From assembly GCA_035771165.1 (NCBI GenBank), contig JAWNZC010000337.1:6342001-6406000 (forward strand): DNA of 64,000 bases. The letters run 5' to 3'. Shown piece after piece: positions 44,029 through 54,677 of the stretch; position 1 is the first letter of the stretch; each line of letters opens with the position of its first letter. The notes under the pieces are model-generated. The model searched no databases and was not told the DNA's origin. It saw only the letters and a program-made list of their open reading frames with translations. Position numbers and translations under genes: made by a program. The stretch is from Paragorgia papillata (taxonomy: Eukaryota > Cnidaria > Anthozoa > Scleralcyonacea > Coralliidae).

Positions 44029-44246
44029 CCCTTTAAGTAGCATTGCACCCCAATGCGCATGCTACTTTATTTAACTCTGTTCTACCGCCTGTAATTTACT
44101 CATCAAGGGGAAAGTGCTGGCATTAAATGGTTTAATCAGACTATCTGCCTTTGTTAACCCTTTATGTGGTATTGGCCCCAATGCACCTTATTTTGCCAGA
44201 CGATTTTACTCATCAAGGGGATGGTGCTGGCACTGAATGGGTTAAA
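44029..44246. repeat. Two tandem copies of a TTAACCC-bounded repeat
   Basis: Each copy of about 105 bp runs from TTAACCC(TTT) through CACCCCAATGC / GGCCCCAATGC to TTTACTCATCAAGGGG and GTGCTGGCA. The outer ends TTAACCC and GGGTTAA are inverted. An inverted relative with GATGAGTAAAATCATCTGGC lies at 63154-63225. Confidence 0.75.
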
Positions 44247-44488
44247 CATTAATTTCTCCATGTCATGTTATATCCAAAAGATGGTCATTGTGTGAGAATT
44301 TCTATTTGAAGACATACAATTACAAAGACAATAGAAAGCAATTTAATACATATGATATATACAATGAAATATTTACAATTACAAAGATGATAGCATCACT
44401 TTCTTTTTAAATCTGTCCGTAGGGCTTTCTTTTTTAGCTGCTTTGCTTTTATATTATATTTAGTGATCAAATCTCTAGCATAAGAAAA

Positions 44489-45623
44489 TTAACGAACTCT
44501 TATATACAGTTTAATAATATTCTCCAAGCACAGTTTCTGTGTAGAACTGGACAGTTGACCTTCTGTTGACACAATATTATCCCACAAGGATTTAACAATG
44601 GGTGAGCTTAGGGTTAAGTTTACTATCGTTTCAAGAGGGATATTTCTCAGAACTGTATCACTTTGGTCGACATGTTTCCTGAAACAAATTTCTGCAATTT
44701 CTACTATCTTTACCAAATCCCTGCAAGGTGTAACAAGGCCTCCTCTTGTTCTAGCAGAAATGTAGTTGTTGGGCTCTGAACTCTTAATGCTCTGCAACAA
44801 TCTCTGTAGCTCCTGGCTGTCTTCTCCTTTCTTGGTTCTACTCAGTTGGTAGAGTTTCGCAATTACATACCCTGCAACATAGGTGAGAGGTCCATACTCT
44901 GCTGGGTCAAGTTGTGCCTGTTCCTTTGGCATGCTTTCGGCCAAGGTTTGACTGTTGTAATAAAACTTTATCAAACGTTCTGGGAGATGAATCATGATCA
45001 AGTTGGCTACTCTGTAATCTTTACAAGACAGTAGTTCACAGGAGCGTGGGATTAAACCATAAAATAACTCCAAAAGCTTGTCTTGATTCTTCTTCCTACA
45101 GAATGTTTGGTAGATTGGCAGCAAAGCACTGAACAAAGCTTCAGTAGAAGATACTGTGTCCAATCCAGAAATTATTTCTGCGCCATAAAGTTTTCTCCTC
45201 TATAATCATGTCTTTGATTGCTTTGACCAAAGTATCAATATCGTCTTTACAAAGCTTAGCATCACTAGCATGACTTCCTGAAGACCCCTCAGAGTGTTTT
45301 GAATTTGTATGTCTTGTCAGACCACCTTTCGACTTACAAACTTTGTCGCATAAACTACACGGAAAGGACTTCTCGCCATCAATTTCCTTCAGTGCATCAG
45401 AAAATTCTGAAGTCATCTCATCCGTTTCAGCCTCGGTAATAGCCACAGATACCTCAAAGTTAAATAGATCATCATAATCGTATGACCACTCAGAATACTC
45501 CATAAAATCGTCTTCGTGTTCGCCTTCATCTCCGCGTCGTAAACTACGTTCATTGTCGTCAAAACTTGTTTCACCGACCTCAAATTCTTCACGCGGATCT
45601 TCTGCTTCTATATTGCCCTCCAT
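44489..45623 (-). CDS. P-element accessory protein: C2H2 finger plus transposase C-terminal-like domain (one frameshift)
   Basis: Starts at ATG 45623. Residues 1-85 are very acidic. A C2H2 finger CSLCDKVCKSKGGLTRHTNS sits at about 94-114. One frame change occurs at an A-run near 45190 (AAAAC); the frame then runs KLYGAEIISGLDTVSSTEAL to the stop at 44489, about 377 residues in all. The second half carries YGPLTYVAGYVIAKLY and ISARTRGGLVTPCRDLV. That AGYV...GGL..P pattern resembles the C-terminal region of P-superfamily/THAP9-type transposases, which the plus-strand transposase seems to lack. The two genes are convergent, 1.5 kb apart, within the same inverted repeats. The frameshift could be a decay mark, a sequence error or, less likely, programmed. 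Confidence 0.7.
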
Positions 45624-46599
45624 TGCAGTAAAAAACCTTCGAACGATCAGACAAAAGCACTTTTGATAGCTGTAACCTGATATTCTGCTAATGTTTTCCT
45701 ACAAAGGCCACTCATCTCACCCCCGTATCTCGTCACGTGATATTTTTTTCCTTTGATCCCCAACATCATTCGCCGCTCCCTTTGAAGTTTCGCCGCTAGC
45801 CTAACCATCTCAGGGTTCTATTAACCGTGATCCAAACAACCAGCGCTGGAGACTCAAAATTAAACCTGACTTTTTACAGGAAAAACAGAATTTCTCTGAA
45901 TGACTTTGCTTGGTCATAATAATATGCAAAATTCAAAGTTAGTGCAAACTTGCTGTTGCACTGGTGCAGTTCAACAAGAAATTCAACCTCGAATGATAAA
46001 CTTTTTTGTGCAATCACAAACAGTCAATCCCAAATATTTATTTTCATCAGCAAAAAATATTAAAATAATTTACACTAGTGAAAATCAAAGTACAGTATCC
46101 AACTATAGATTTTTTTAGAAATAATTTACGTGACCATCCAATAAACAAAATACTCTACTAAAATTATTATTATACACCAGTCCTTGTTTTGATCTAAAAT
46201 ATATATGATCATTCCTCTACCATGAAACATTACAGCTTAGGTTAGCAACCCCAATCTTGGACTGAATTGCATATATTTCAGTACACTACTTTCAAGTTCA
46301 AGAAGATCAAGGGTCTGACAATGACATGATATGAATATAAACAAGTTCAAGAAGAAGTACTGTATGCACGATTCAACTGTAATAAAAAATAAAACAAACA
46401 TAAAAATCACAGCCACGCTTCTCAATATAAACATATTAAAGTTATCATTGCAGAACTATATAACTTTAGTTTTGAAAAGCTGGTTGTCTTTTAATATGGA
46501 ATACCGGTCAGCAAATTACAGTGTCCAATTGGCCCAAATTCACCTAACAGAATTGCTTCGTTGTTCAGAGCTACTCGTCCAATTCAATAAATAACAATA
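45624..46599. other. 5' flank of the accessory gene
   Basis: Presumed promoter side of the minus-strand gene, and interior of the P element. No further coding sequence recognised. Confidence 0.4.
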
Positions 46600-48239
46600 A
46601 CAAAAAGTGTGATTTCATCTTTGTACTCAATGTTTGAAATGTTTTCAAAGACTGTTTCTACTCTTTTTCTAGCCGTAAAGGCAAGTTGAAAGTCGACAAG
46701 AATGCTTTAGTGGCTCAATACTGTGGCGGTTTTAATTCCGTAAATTTTCACTTTCAGATGTTTTTCATACCTTCTAAATAGCAAAAATATTGTCACTTAC
46801 CTTCTCTGAATCACTACTGGTTGTAGCGTGAAGATCGAGCGACTAGTTCGTGAGATATAGCGATTTTAGTGAAGCAACTCCGTATTTCGCCATTACACTC
46901 CTTTTGTTGACCTGGCTGAGATTTACTGGCTGCGAGCTTCGCAGACCTCGCGCATGCGCACTAAAAAAGGGCGACACTTTTACCCTCGAGTTATATAACC
47001 TGAATGTCAGGCCTTTATTTGTTCCCGCCATAGAAATAATATACCTAGAATGCGGGCTCCTATCTCCTGTCAGTCAAAAAATTGTCGCCACAAAATGGCG
47101 GATTTATAAGGGCAAAAGGAACTCGCCCTAGGACTTTTTAACAGTTTTTTACACGGCCGCGGTTGATAACCGGTGTGGAGTGGACGATGGATGTATTTCA
47201 GCACTGAATTTCTTTGTTTTTTACGCCGGAAAATTTACTGGATAAGTGAATTTAAAGATAAAGGCATGTGAAGTGCAATATCCTTCGCCAAAACATTTCG
47301 AACATCAAACTCTGGATGTAGAAATGGCGACGATAGCGGCCTTTTAATACGAATGTCGAATGGTTTTAGTGTTTTTATTGTTTTACATTATATATTTTAA
47401 TGATTCCCACTTGCCAATCTGTATGTGATTTATACTGAATGTGGAGGATTAATCCAGGAGACAGTAAGTGTTTTGTTCTTTTTTATCCAATCTAATAGGG
47501 ATTCTAGCTTGTGATTTTTGAAATATAAAATATGTTTATGCACCTGTCATACTTTTTATACATCAGTCTTTTCGACATCTATTTATATTGACATCTTAAA
47601 TCCGTGTTTTTCTTAAGATTTTCTCCTAGTTTCCATTATGTATTTGATTATTTTCCGGCTTTTCTTTTAAACGGGCTTCCTTTGATGCAGACAATTTCTG
47701 AGTTTCAAGTTTAGCACGAGTCTATCTTTTTGTTGCTTTTTGTAATTGTGGTGAATTGATCGAAATATAATTTTGAACTTATAGTTTTTAGTACGTTTAA
47801 CAAAGCAAGTGTCTTGCAAATTGTTTTATTTTATGCTAATGTGTATGTGGCTGATTTGTTATCATGCATGTATCCAATTTATCCCTGAAACGTCCTCCAA
47901 TTGTTTATTTTGAGAGGCGATCATTGTTGTATATATATCCCACCCCTTGCAAAATTCAAAATGGCGGATCTATAAGGGCAAAATAAATTTAATTTGGACA
48001 CCTGTCACGTGACAGAGCACGCATTCTCCCGCCTTCCGCTAAACCTGTCAGCGCGGGCAGATGTGCGGGCGAGCGAGAAGACGAGAAAAATAAAGGCCTG
48101 AGGAAACTCTTAACAAAACTGTCTTCCGCCCACTTTGCTATTTTTAAACATGAACGAGTATGATTGATATGAGTTGTCAAAAGAACAAAGCGTATGTTTT
48201 GATTTCATCCCACAGAAATATATAGTCTTTCCCCGCGTC

Positions 48240-48712
48240 TGGTTTTAGTCCACACTAGTCTAGGTAGACTTAGCGAGATGACAAACTATAAACTTCGGGA
48301 CATTTCAAGTAGTCTTTGTTTACCACAACCACGTACTAATAATATGAAAAATAGTTTCATGTATGACGGTGCTCATCTATGGAACTCTATTCCAAACGAG
48401 CTTAGGGAGAGCAAATCCCTTTCAAGTTTTCAAAAGAAAATTGCTACTCACATTTTTCAATCATGAAAACATTAACCTTGTAAATAGATTACTCATTAAT
48501 TATATATTTCCTATTTTGACACTATACCTCATATTTTGTAGATAACTTTAAACATTGTACTATTTTGACACTATACTTCATATTTTGTAAATAACTTTAA
48601 ATATTATACTTATGTAATTTCTTTTTACACGCCCCCTGTGGAAATCAGCTTCGGTTGACGGGGTTAGCGTGGTTAAATAAAGTTCTTCTATCTTCTATCT
48701 TCTATCTACTTG
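48240..48712 (+). mobile_element. LINE 3' fragment: RT C-terminus, 3' UTR and tail
   Basis: Coding end at 48278-48466: NYKLRDISSSLCLPQPRTNN, then SFMYDGAHLWNSIPNELR and SLSSFQKKIATHIF, the classic C-terminus of CR1/L2-like reverse transcriptases. The 3' UTR with two tandem copies of TTTTGACACTATAC..CATATTTTGTA follows. The same GTGGAAATCAGCTTCGGTTG tail as at 2247 ends with (CTTCTAT)n. 5'-truncated, as is usual for target-primed insertion. Confidence 0.88.
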
Positions 48713-49344
48713 CAATAAATACACGAGCTCGAATTGAAGGCGTTTGTCCATCGTATCTAGACCCGATCTAGAGAAGAAGTCGAAGAATTGAACCGAGAAA
48801 TAAGAAACAGAGAAATTTGACAATTTTGAGAGTACACGTATATATTGATTCAAAATTCCACCGCCTTGATATAGTTTCGACAAAATTAATAAAATATATA
48901 ATTTTGTAGCACAGGCTAGAACGTTGGGGAAAAGGATCGACTGGATATTGATGTTTTATATTAAAAACAAACGCAATAGTTTGGGAATTATTTTGTACAG
49001 TTTTAGAATTTAAATTTTAGAATGCAGGTAGGCCATTTAATATATTGATACATAATTATAAACATGTCTCAACCGTATAAACTCAGTCATCCACAACTAA
49101 GACTAACTGCTCCGAGATTCCCGTTTTGTAACTTACGGGTCCACTTTTCTGACAACCATTGTTCAGCACTGCCATAAACAACTTGGACTGTCGCATCGGC
49201 TTCGCCTTCAGTAGCCATCGTCGCTGATCATCTACTGATCATCGAACGAAGGACCCAAGTAGAATGCTTTTCGCAAGGTCTCCACCTGCTACAACGAAAT
49301 TCCTCACCGTGCCATGTTGAAGTCGATGAAGTTCAGAGAACACA

Positions 49345-49539
49345 AATGGCAATATCTGATATATCAGACTTTTACCAAAACCAGTGGGCAAAACAGCAAA
49401 GACATCTTGGCTGTCAACAGCTTGCTTTCGAAATTATGCACGTCGTTTGTTCTTGTTTCAAAGACTCATAGCCGAAATGTGTCAATGAATTTAACAAAGC
49501 GGTTTCGAAAAATCCTTCTATGGTTTGATTTTCCGACAT
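49345..49539 (-). pseudogene. 5' fragment of a RecQ-like helicase gene
   Basis: From an ATG at 49539 (minus) the frame reads MSENQTIEGFFETALLNSLT then HFGYESLKQEQ. A small disruption follows, and then DVFAVLPTGFGKSLIYQI with a Walker A motif (PTGFGKS). This is the start of a RecQ/DEAD-like helicase domain, of the SFII type abundant in cnidarian genomes. The reading stops after YQIL, so only the first 60-70 residues are present. It lies between the inverted repeats of the composite element and is interpreted as a captured gene fragment. Confidence 0.7.
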
Positions 49540-49839
49540 AATAAATGATTAAATGAATGAATTGGTCACAGAAACGTACACGATAAACACATTCGAGAAA
49601 TGGTGCACCTTTGGGCAAGTTGTTTATCTGAATGAACCAATCAAAATCCTTACTTCAATTAGTCAGCCAATCAGAGCTCCCGTCCACGAGATGGACGGAG
49701 TCCCCACAGTTTTGTTAAGAGTTTCCTCAGGCCTTTATTTTTCTCGCCTTCTCGCTCGCCCGCACATCTGCCCGCGCTGACGGTTTAGCGGGAGGCGGGA
49801 ACAAATAAAGGCCTGACATTCAGGTTAACTTCCGCTCCT

Positions 49840-50930
49840 GTAAATGATCTAACGCCGACCCTCTCTCAGGAGTTGAGAACGAGATGAGATCGGCGGCTGG
49901 CTTTCAGTCTAAATGCTAATGTTCATGTTTTGTTTCTTCGCTTTCCTGAATCTGATGTCAGATCAAGTTGTTTGGAGTCAAGTGTTCTTTCTTGGACGTG
50001 TTCAGTGTGTTCACAAACATAGTTATTGTTCAGTAATGTCGCTGGCAGGTATCTTGATAATATACACGCTTACAATCGTCGACTAAACATGATCATGCTG
50101 TGTTGATATTTTAACACGTGAAGGGACTCGACATATGAACGCTGTGTGGAAATACCTTAAATACAGACGATCGTGTTTTGTGTATTGCGAATTGTGTTTT
50201 CTATCGGAGAATTAGATTGTGTTTTGTCTATTTTCGGTGACGAATGACGTTTAGGCTTTTATAGATTTTAGCACTGCATGCGATGTGATTGCAGCTGCGA
50301 GTTGATGTGAGAACAAGGAACATTCATGAAGATGACAGACTTTAAGGAAACAGTTTGTTGACAGTAACAGTATCTTTATATTTTTGCATTGTTATTTATG
50401 TGCTTTATTACTAAGCGAGTTGTATATTTGTTATGCTGAGTAGGAAGCTTGTATACACATGTATGTTCTACAGTATGTACCATTTGTGTTTTTGATTGAT
50501 CCATTAGGATTTATATTCAAAGTGCTTTGAACCTTTGAGTATGTAATTTTGTGACAAGTATGTTATCCATATCTTGATGTTCATTTTGATACTGTATAAA
50601 TTTTGATGCATAGATTGAGTAAAAATATATTCATCATAGAAACAACTTTGAACCAGTCATGTTCCTCATATATATACAGTAATACTTTAATGACATATTG
50701 GCCATTATAACATCAGCAGCCAAGTGTGTGTTATATGCGGATGGTACCAAAAGGTATAGAGAAATTTGAGTGTCTGATATTCAACTACAGTACTAGCACT
50801 GCAGAGTTGAAGAGCCTTCCCAACATGCTCTAAAGCAAAAACATGGAATCAGGATTCATGTTGTATGAAGATATTGCATGTAGATGTAGATGTAGGGTGC
50901 AGGTATATTTTACTAGTCACCTATTGCATA
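49840..50930. other. Non-coding stretch
   Basis: The first 80 bp (49843-49920) are an inverted relative of 33765-33816 joined to 37084-37090 and may represent an empty site of the MULE. A GTGTTTTGTGTATTGCG region at 50170-50235 is an inverted relative of the array at 33370-33640. No gene recognised. Confidence 0.5.
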
Positions 50931-50934
50931 TTTG

Positions 50935-51302
50935 CTAGTGCATCTGTACCTGGCCCACATATGTGAAGTTTGGGCACCTCAGACAATAACTAAAATCAGT
51001 AAGGTTGAAAGACTACAATGCAGGGTAACTAAATATATTTTAAGTTTTTGAACTGGCAGGATGATTTATCATACAATCTGAATGATCATCTGAAAACAGT
51101 TAATCTACTACTATACCCATTATCATACTGGCATGACTTGAAAGATCTTATCTATTTTAAACGTTATACAGGTCACTATAATATTCCTATTAATAGTTTT
51201 GTTCAACTCAATAATTCAGTCAGAATCACTAGAAACAGTTCAGAACTAGATGTACTAGTTTCTAAGTGCTGTACTGAATATTTTAAGCTAGTTAATACTT
51301 GA
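50935..51302 (+). pseudogene. LINE reverse transcriptase C-terminal fragment
   Basis: AHICEVWAPQTITKISKVER and LQCRVTKYILSF, then after one stop NWQDDLSYNLNDHLKTVNLL and PLSYWHDLKDLIYFKRY. This is the post-RT region of CR1/jockey-like LINEs (the H..EVW.P..... K.E..Q...TKYI pattern followed by L.PL.YWH...DL..F). 5'-truncated, one nonsense change, and no recognisable 3' tail. Confidence 0.8.
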
Positions 51303-52118
51303 ACTTAAAACTCAACTTTCTAATCACTACATTAACGCTGTAATTATTAGTTAATGCTTACGACGTCAATAACTTTTTTTTGGAAATCAATGTTTAAAAT
51401 GTTTTTCATCCCAACCTGTAACATACTCTCTTCTAAAGCTTACTTCTACTGACCTTAATAACTTATATCTACTGTATTTTGTTTACATGATTATCCTGAA
51501 TTGTGAAATGGTCTAGAATTCCAGATAATCCTGAATATTAAAGAAAATGAAACCCAACCCTGACCCCCACCTCTGAACCTGACCCTAAACCTAAGGTAAC
51601 CCTAAATCTATCCACAACCCCCCAGGTAGAAAGTTCCACCTCTCAGACCCTGACCACAACACCCCTACTGTTTTTTTTTGTTATATGCTTTTTAGTTTAA
51701 CATCCTGCATGTGGGACAGAGAAGTCCCCTAGGCATCAGGATCATCCTGAATTCTAGACACTTTAAATTGACAATTCAGGATAGTCCTGCACCACATTCA
51801 GCCTTCGATCTGATCTTCCTCGGCCCACTCCCACCTCTTTGCTCGCGCGTTATAGAGAGACCTCTGCACTTTCCAGTAGCCTGAGTGAACACCTGACCCA
51901 GGTGTCTTGTTAAGTATGGGATTGTAATCTAAGCCTCCTTTTTCAACAACTGATTGTCCAATGGTAGCCTTCCCTCCAACATAAGTAAAGTAAATCGGTA
52001 AAGATTTTTCCGAAAGATTTTGTGGTGAAAAGAATGTTGGTTCCTTGTTTTATCAAAATTTATATAGCGATGCCGTTGTCGAAAAAAAATTATTAATTGG
52101 ATTACATTTGTAAGTATG
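51303..52118. other. Non-coding stretch
   Basis: No gene recognised. CCTGAACCTGACCCTAAACC-like text near 51555-51600 is a locally C-rich low-complexity tract. A TTCAGGAT.GTCCTG / GATAATCCTGAA motif recurs at 51492, 51521 and 51776. Confidence 0.4.
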
Positions 52119-52124
52119 TTTATT
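52119..52124 (-). terminator. Poly(A) signal of the arylsulfatase gene
   Basis: AATAAA on the minus strand (within GATTAATAAACATAC), about 40 bases after the TAG stop at 52164-52166. Confidence 0.6.
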
Positions 52125-52163
52125 AATCAGAGTGGCAGAAATTTAAAATCTTGATTTTTGTTG

Positions 52164-53695
52164 CTAATCGGTTGTGCCGTTTTTCCAAGGTGACCATACC
52201 CCACCATGCAATGCAGGGTTGGCTTGAAGATCCGGAGGAGGATATCGTACTGGTACTGCTGTACTGTTATATGCTTCAAGTCTTGACAATAACTCCATCA
52301 CTTTATCGGGATACTGAGCTGACAATTCATGACGCTCTTCAGGATCATTTTCAATATTAAACAGATACACTTTTCCATCTTCGAACTCCATATGTGTCAA
52401 ATCGTCGATAATTTCAGAACCAGAGCTTGGCAGTGGAAACCACCTTGGATCACCAGGATAACCAGTAATCAGTTTCCAGTCCCCTACTCTGATTGCCGCT
52501 GCAGGGCATGATTTGTATGCTGATTTGGGTGGTAGGGCTTCAGAAACTGGGTCTATGTTATGTAACAGTTCTGTTCTTGGTGATGTGGACCCGACATTAA
52601 TAGTGTCCCATACATCAAACCCATCAAGTGTATTGGTCGTGTTAAGATCACCACCAGCAAGTCCTGCTACAAATGTTGGAAACCAATCAGAAACATGGAT
52701 CATATCACGGGAGACTCTTCCAGGGTTTTTCAAGAGTGGACTGCTTACAAATCCAATACCCCTTACCCCACCCTCCCACAGTGTATGTTTCTTGCCTCTT
52801 AAAGGCCAATTGCTTCCTCTACTCTTAACTGGATCTCCACCATTATCACTACTAAACACTAGTACAGTATTATCCCACAAGCCTCTCTCTTTCAATGTTT
52901 GGGTCAAATTTCCAACAGCTTCATCCATAGCAGACACCATCCCAGCGTAAATGCGTCGTTTAATATCCTCGATGTGTTGATATTGTTCTAGATATTCGTC
53001 TGGCACTTGTAGAGGGACATGCACGGCTTGAAAAGCCAAATAAAGAAACAATGGTAATTTGTTGTCATGTTCTTCAACAATTTTCTGGGCTCCTTTGCAA
53101 AAGCAAATGTTGAGTACACTCCTTTTTCTTTAGTGCTCACAGACTCATTTCTTCGTAGGTCATATCCAAACCACCTCGAAAACGGTTCAACATTCGGGAA
53201 ACCACCGTAATGAATGTGCGAATAATACTGTTCAACTCCATTTAGAAATCCAAAAAATGATTCGAATCCTCTGTAGGTTGGCATACATTCCCTTTTGTAG
53301 AATCCGTTGTGCCATTTCCCAACGGCATGGGTCTTGTAACCATTTTCTTTGAGCTTCTGCGCGATTGTAGTTTCCTCCAGTGGCACACAGTTCGGTTGTG
53401 CAGCTCTGATGATGTTGTGTTGTAAGCCAGTGTGAATTTGGTATCTTCCTGTGAGAAACGTTGATCTGGTCGGTGTACATATGGGCTGCACGTAGTAATT
53501 CTCTAAGATAACACCTTGTCTTGCGAGCTTATCCAGAACTGGAGTCTTGATTTCTGAGCCGTGATATCCAATATCGTGGAAGCCATAGTCGTCAACGAAG
53601 ATAAACACTATGTTTGGAAGCCGTTTGCTTTCAGATAAATAAATAACAGCTAGAAGATACACAATTATCACGAAGCCAACATTAGTTGATACCAT
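52164..53695 (-). CDS. Arylsulfatase (B-like), single exon, one frameshift
   Basis: About 510 residues if read through one frame change. Residues 1-24 are a signal peptide ([13 protein letters not shown] core), so the enzyme is secreted or lysosomal. Metal-site DD is at 35-36 ([18 protein letters not shown]). The formylglycine motif CTPTR is at 73-77, and GKWHNG at 126-131 is the usual GKWHLG. SSDNGG and EGGVRG follow in the C-terminal half. Family members remove sulfate from glycosaminoglycan sugars such as N-acetylgalactosamine-4-sulfate. The frame breaks at about 53087-53097, after GVYSTFAFAK: the 3' part (YLAFQAVHVPLQVPDEYLEQ onward) is in the next frame, consistent with loss of a single G. 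No intron is evident, unusual for an animal sulfatase but known in lineage-specific expansions. A nonsense-bearing copy of the first 86 codons lies at 61957-62213. Confidence 0.85.
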
Positions 53696-54314
53696 ATTGT
53701 AATAACGAGCGACGAATACACAACAGTGGCACAGAATAAATACTAAGCAGAAGGCCCACTCAGGGGTGTAAACAAGCTTTAGGTCACTTTCATTTTCTAC
53801 GAAGTGTCCTCACTTTTTTAGTGCGCATGTCACACGCCGCTATGTTGAAAGCAAGTAAACTCCAGCGGATCAACAAGGAACATGGCGGAAAACGAAGTCG
53901 GGTCACCAAAACGGCTCTAGCAGTAAAGGTTTTTGGATGATTTCCTTTTAACTTTGATATTTTACAAATGAAAGGTAAGCGACCAATTTACTTGAGGTTA
54001 GAGGGCATACAAACACGTTTTCGCGTGGAATTTAGCAACTTCTGAGCGATGACCTGCCCGGTTCTCAATGACTGAAGTGCGTCAGTCGGGTACGGTATCT
54101 CGGTACATATTTCAAATTACAGAGAACTTTATCAAGAGTTTTTAAACATCATTTCACATCAGTTACATATTTTTAATTGAGAATTGCACAGTGCGTAAAG
54201 CGTGCTCTTGTTTTTACGAATATTTTAAGGATATTATAATATGCGCACGGGGGCTGACACTCACTCCAAATTTGTTACATGTAAATTGATGAAGTATTTT
54301 AGTCTGGTCCAGTT

Positions 54315-54677
54315 CAGGGGCGTAGGAAGCATGATAAACTTAGGGGGGCCGATTCCCACGAGGCGCCACCATGGTTGGCGCCGAGCGGGAAAATTGTGAA
54401 AATTTTGAGTCTCTAGATCGTCGGAAATGGCATTTTCAGAGTCTTCTCTACCTCTTTCGTTAGGCCCTTTCATTAATTCTTTCATTATGATTTGTGAGTC
54501 TATGCTATCCGTGAGTCAGGATGGATTATTATTATTAATTGGCCGATCAGCGCAATATTTCGCTGCAATTTGTTTTAAATTCAATTATTTTTGGGGGGCC
54601 GAAAGCTATTCCGGCCCCCCCTTATAAAATATTGGGGGGGCCGCGGCCCCCCCGCCCCCCCGCTTCCTACGCCCCTG
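54315..54677. mobile_element. hAT-type MITE, 363 bp, 8-bp TSD with empty site in the other arm
   Basis: Ends CAGGGGCGTAGGAAGC and GCTTCCTACGCCCCTG. Flanks GTCCAGTT (54307-54314) and GTTCAGTT (54678-54685) differ at one base. The inverted arm has the single uninterrupted site at 61334-61341 (AACTGAAC). The right half is a strong G/C-homopolymer zone (GGGGGGCCG...CCCCCCCG). Confidence 0.92.

Larger units (their letters stand above)
38351..46996. mobile_element. P-superfamily (THAP) DNA transposon, about 8.6 kb, right end truncated
   Basis: Long imperfect terminal inverted repeats: left about 38351-38830, right about 46600-46980 (GAGCGACTAGTTTGTGAGAT-type, GCAGCCAGTAAACCTCAGCC-type and AAATTTACGGATTAAAAC-type blocks match inverted). 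The left tip TAGTGCCACCGAATAAAG ... GCAGAAGGTCCACTC resembles the tips of the elements at 53724 and 58950. The corresponding right tip (about 45 bp) is missing, the sequence switching at 46996 to another repeat. It encodes two convergent genes: transposase (39488-42962, plus) and an accessory protein (45623-44489, minus). Confidence 0.85.
46996..49827. mobile_element. Composite TIR element carrying gene fragments
   Basis: Perfect 34-bp inverted repeats at 46996-47029 and 49794-49827 (tips TAACCTGAATGTCAGGCC / GGCCTGACATTCAGGTTA). The inner part of the same repeat (CGCTAAAC..GTCAGCGCGGGC to CTTAACAAAACTGT) is at 48028-48122 and, inverted, at 49706-49800. The left repeat is thus split by about 1 kb of inserted sequence (47030-48027), in which AAAATGGCGGAT.TATAAGGG occurs at both ends. 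Between the repeats lie an LINE 3' fragment and the 5' part of a helicase gene. Capture of gene pieces between inverted repeats recalls Pack-MULEs. No target duplication or transposase was found. Confidence 0.65.
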
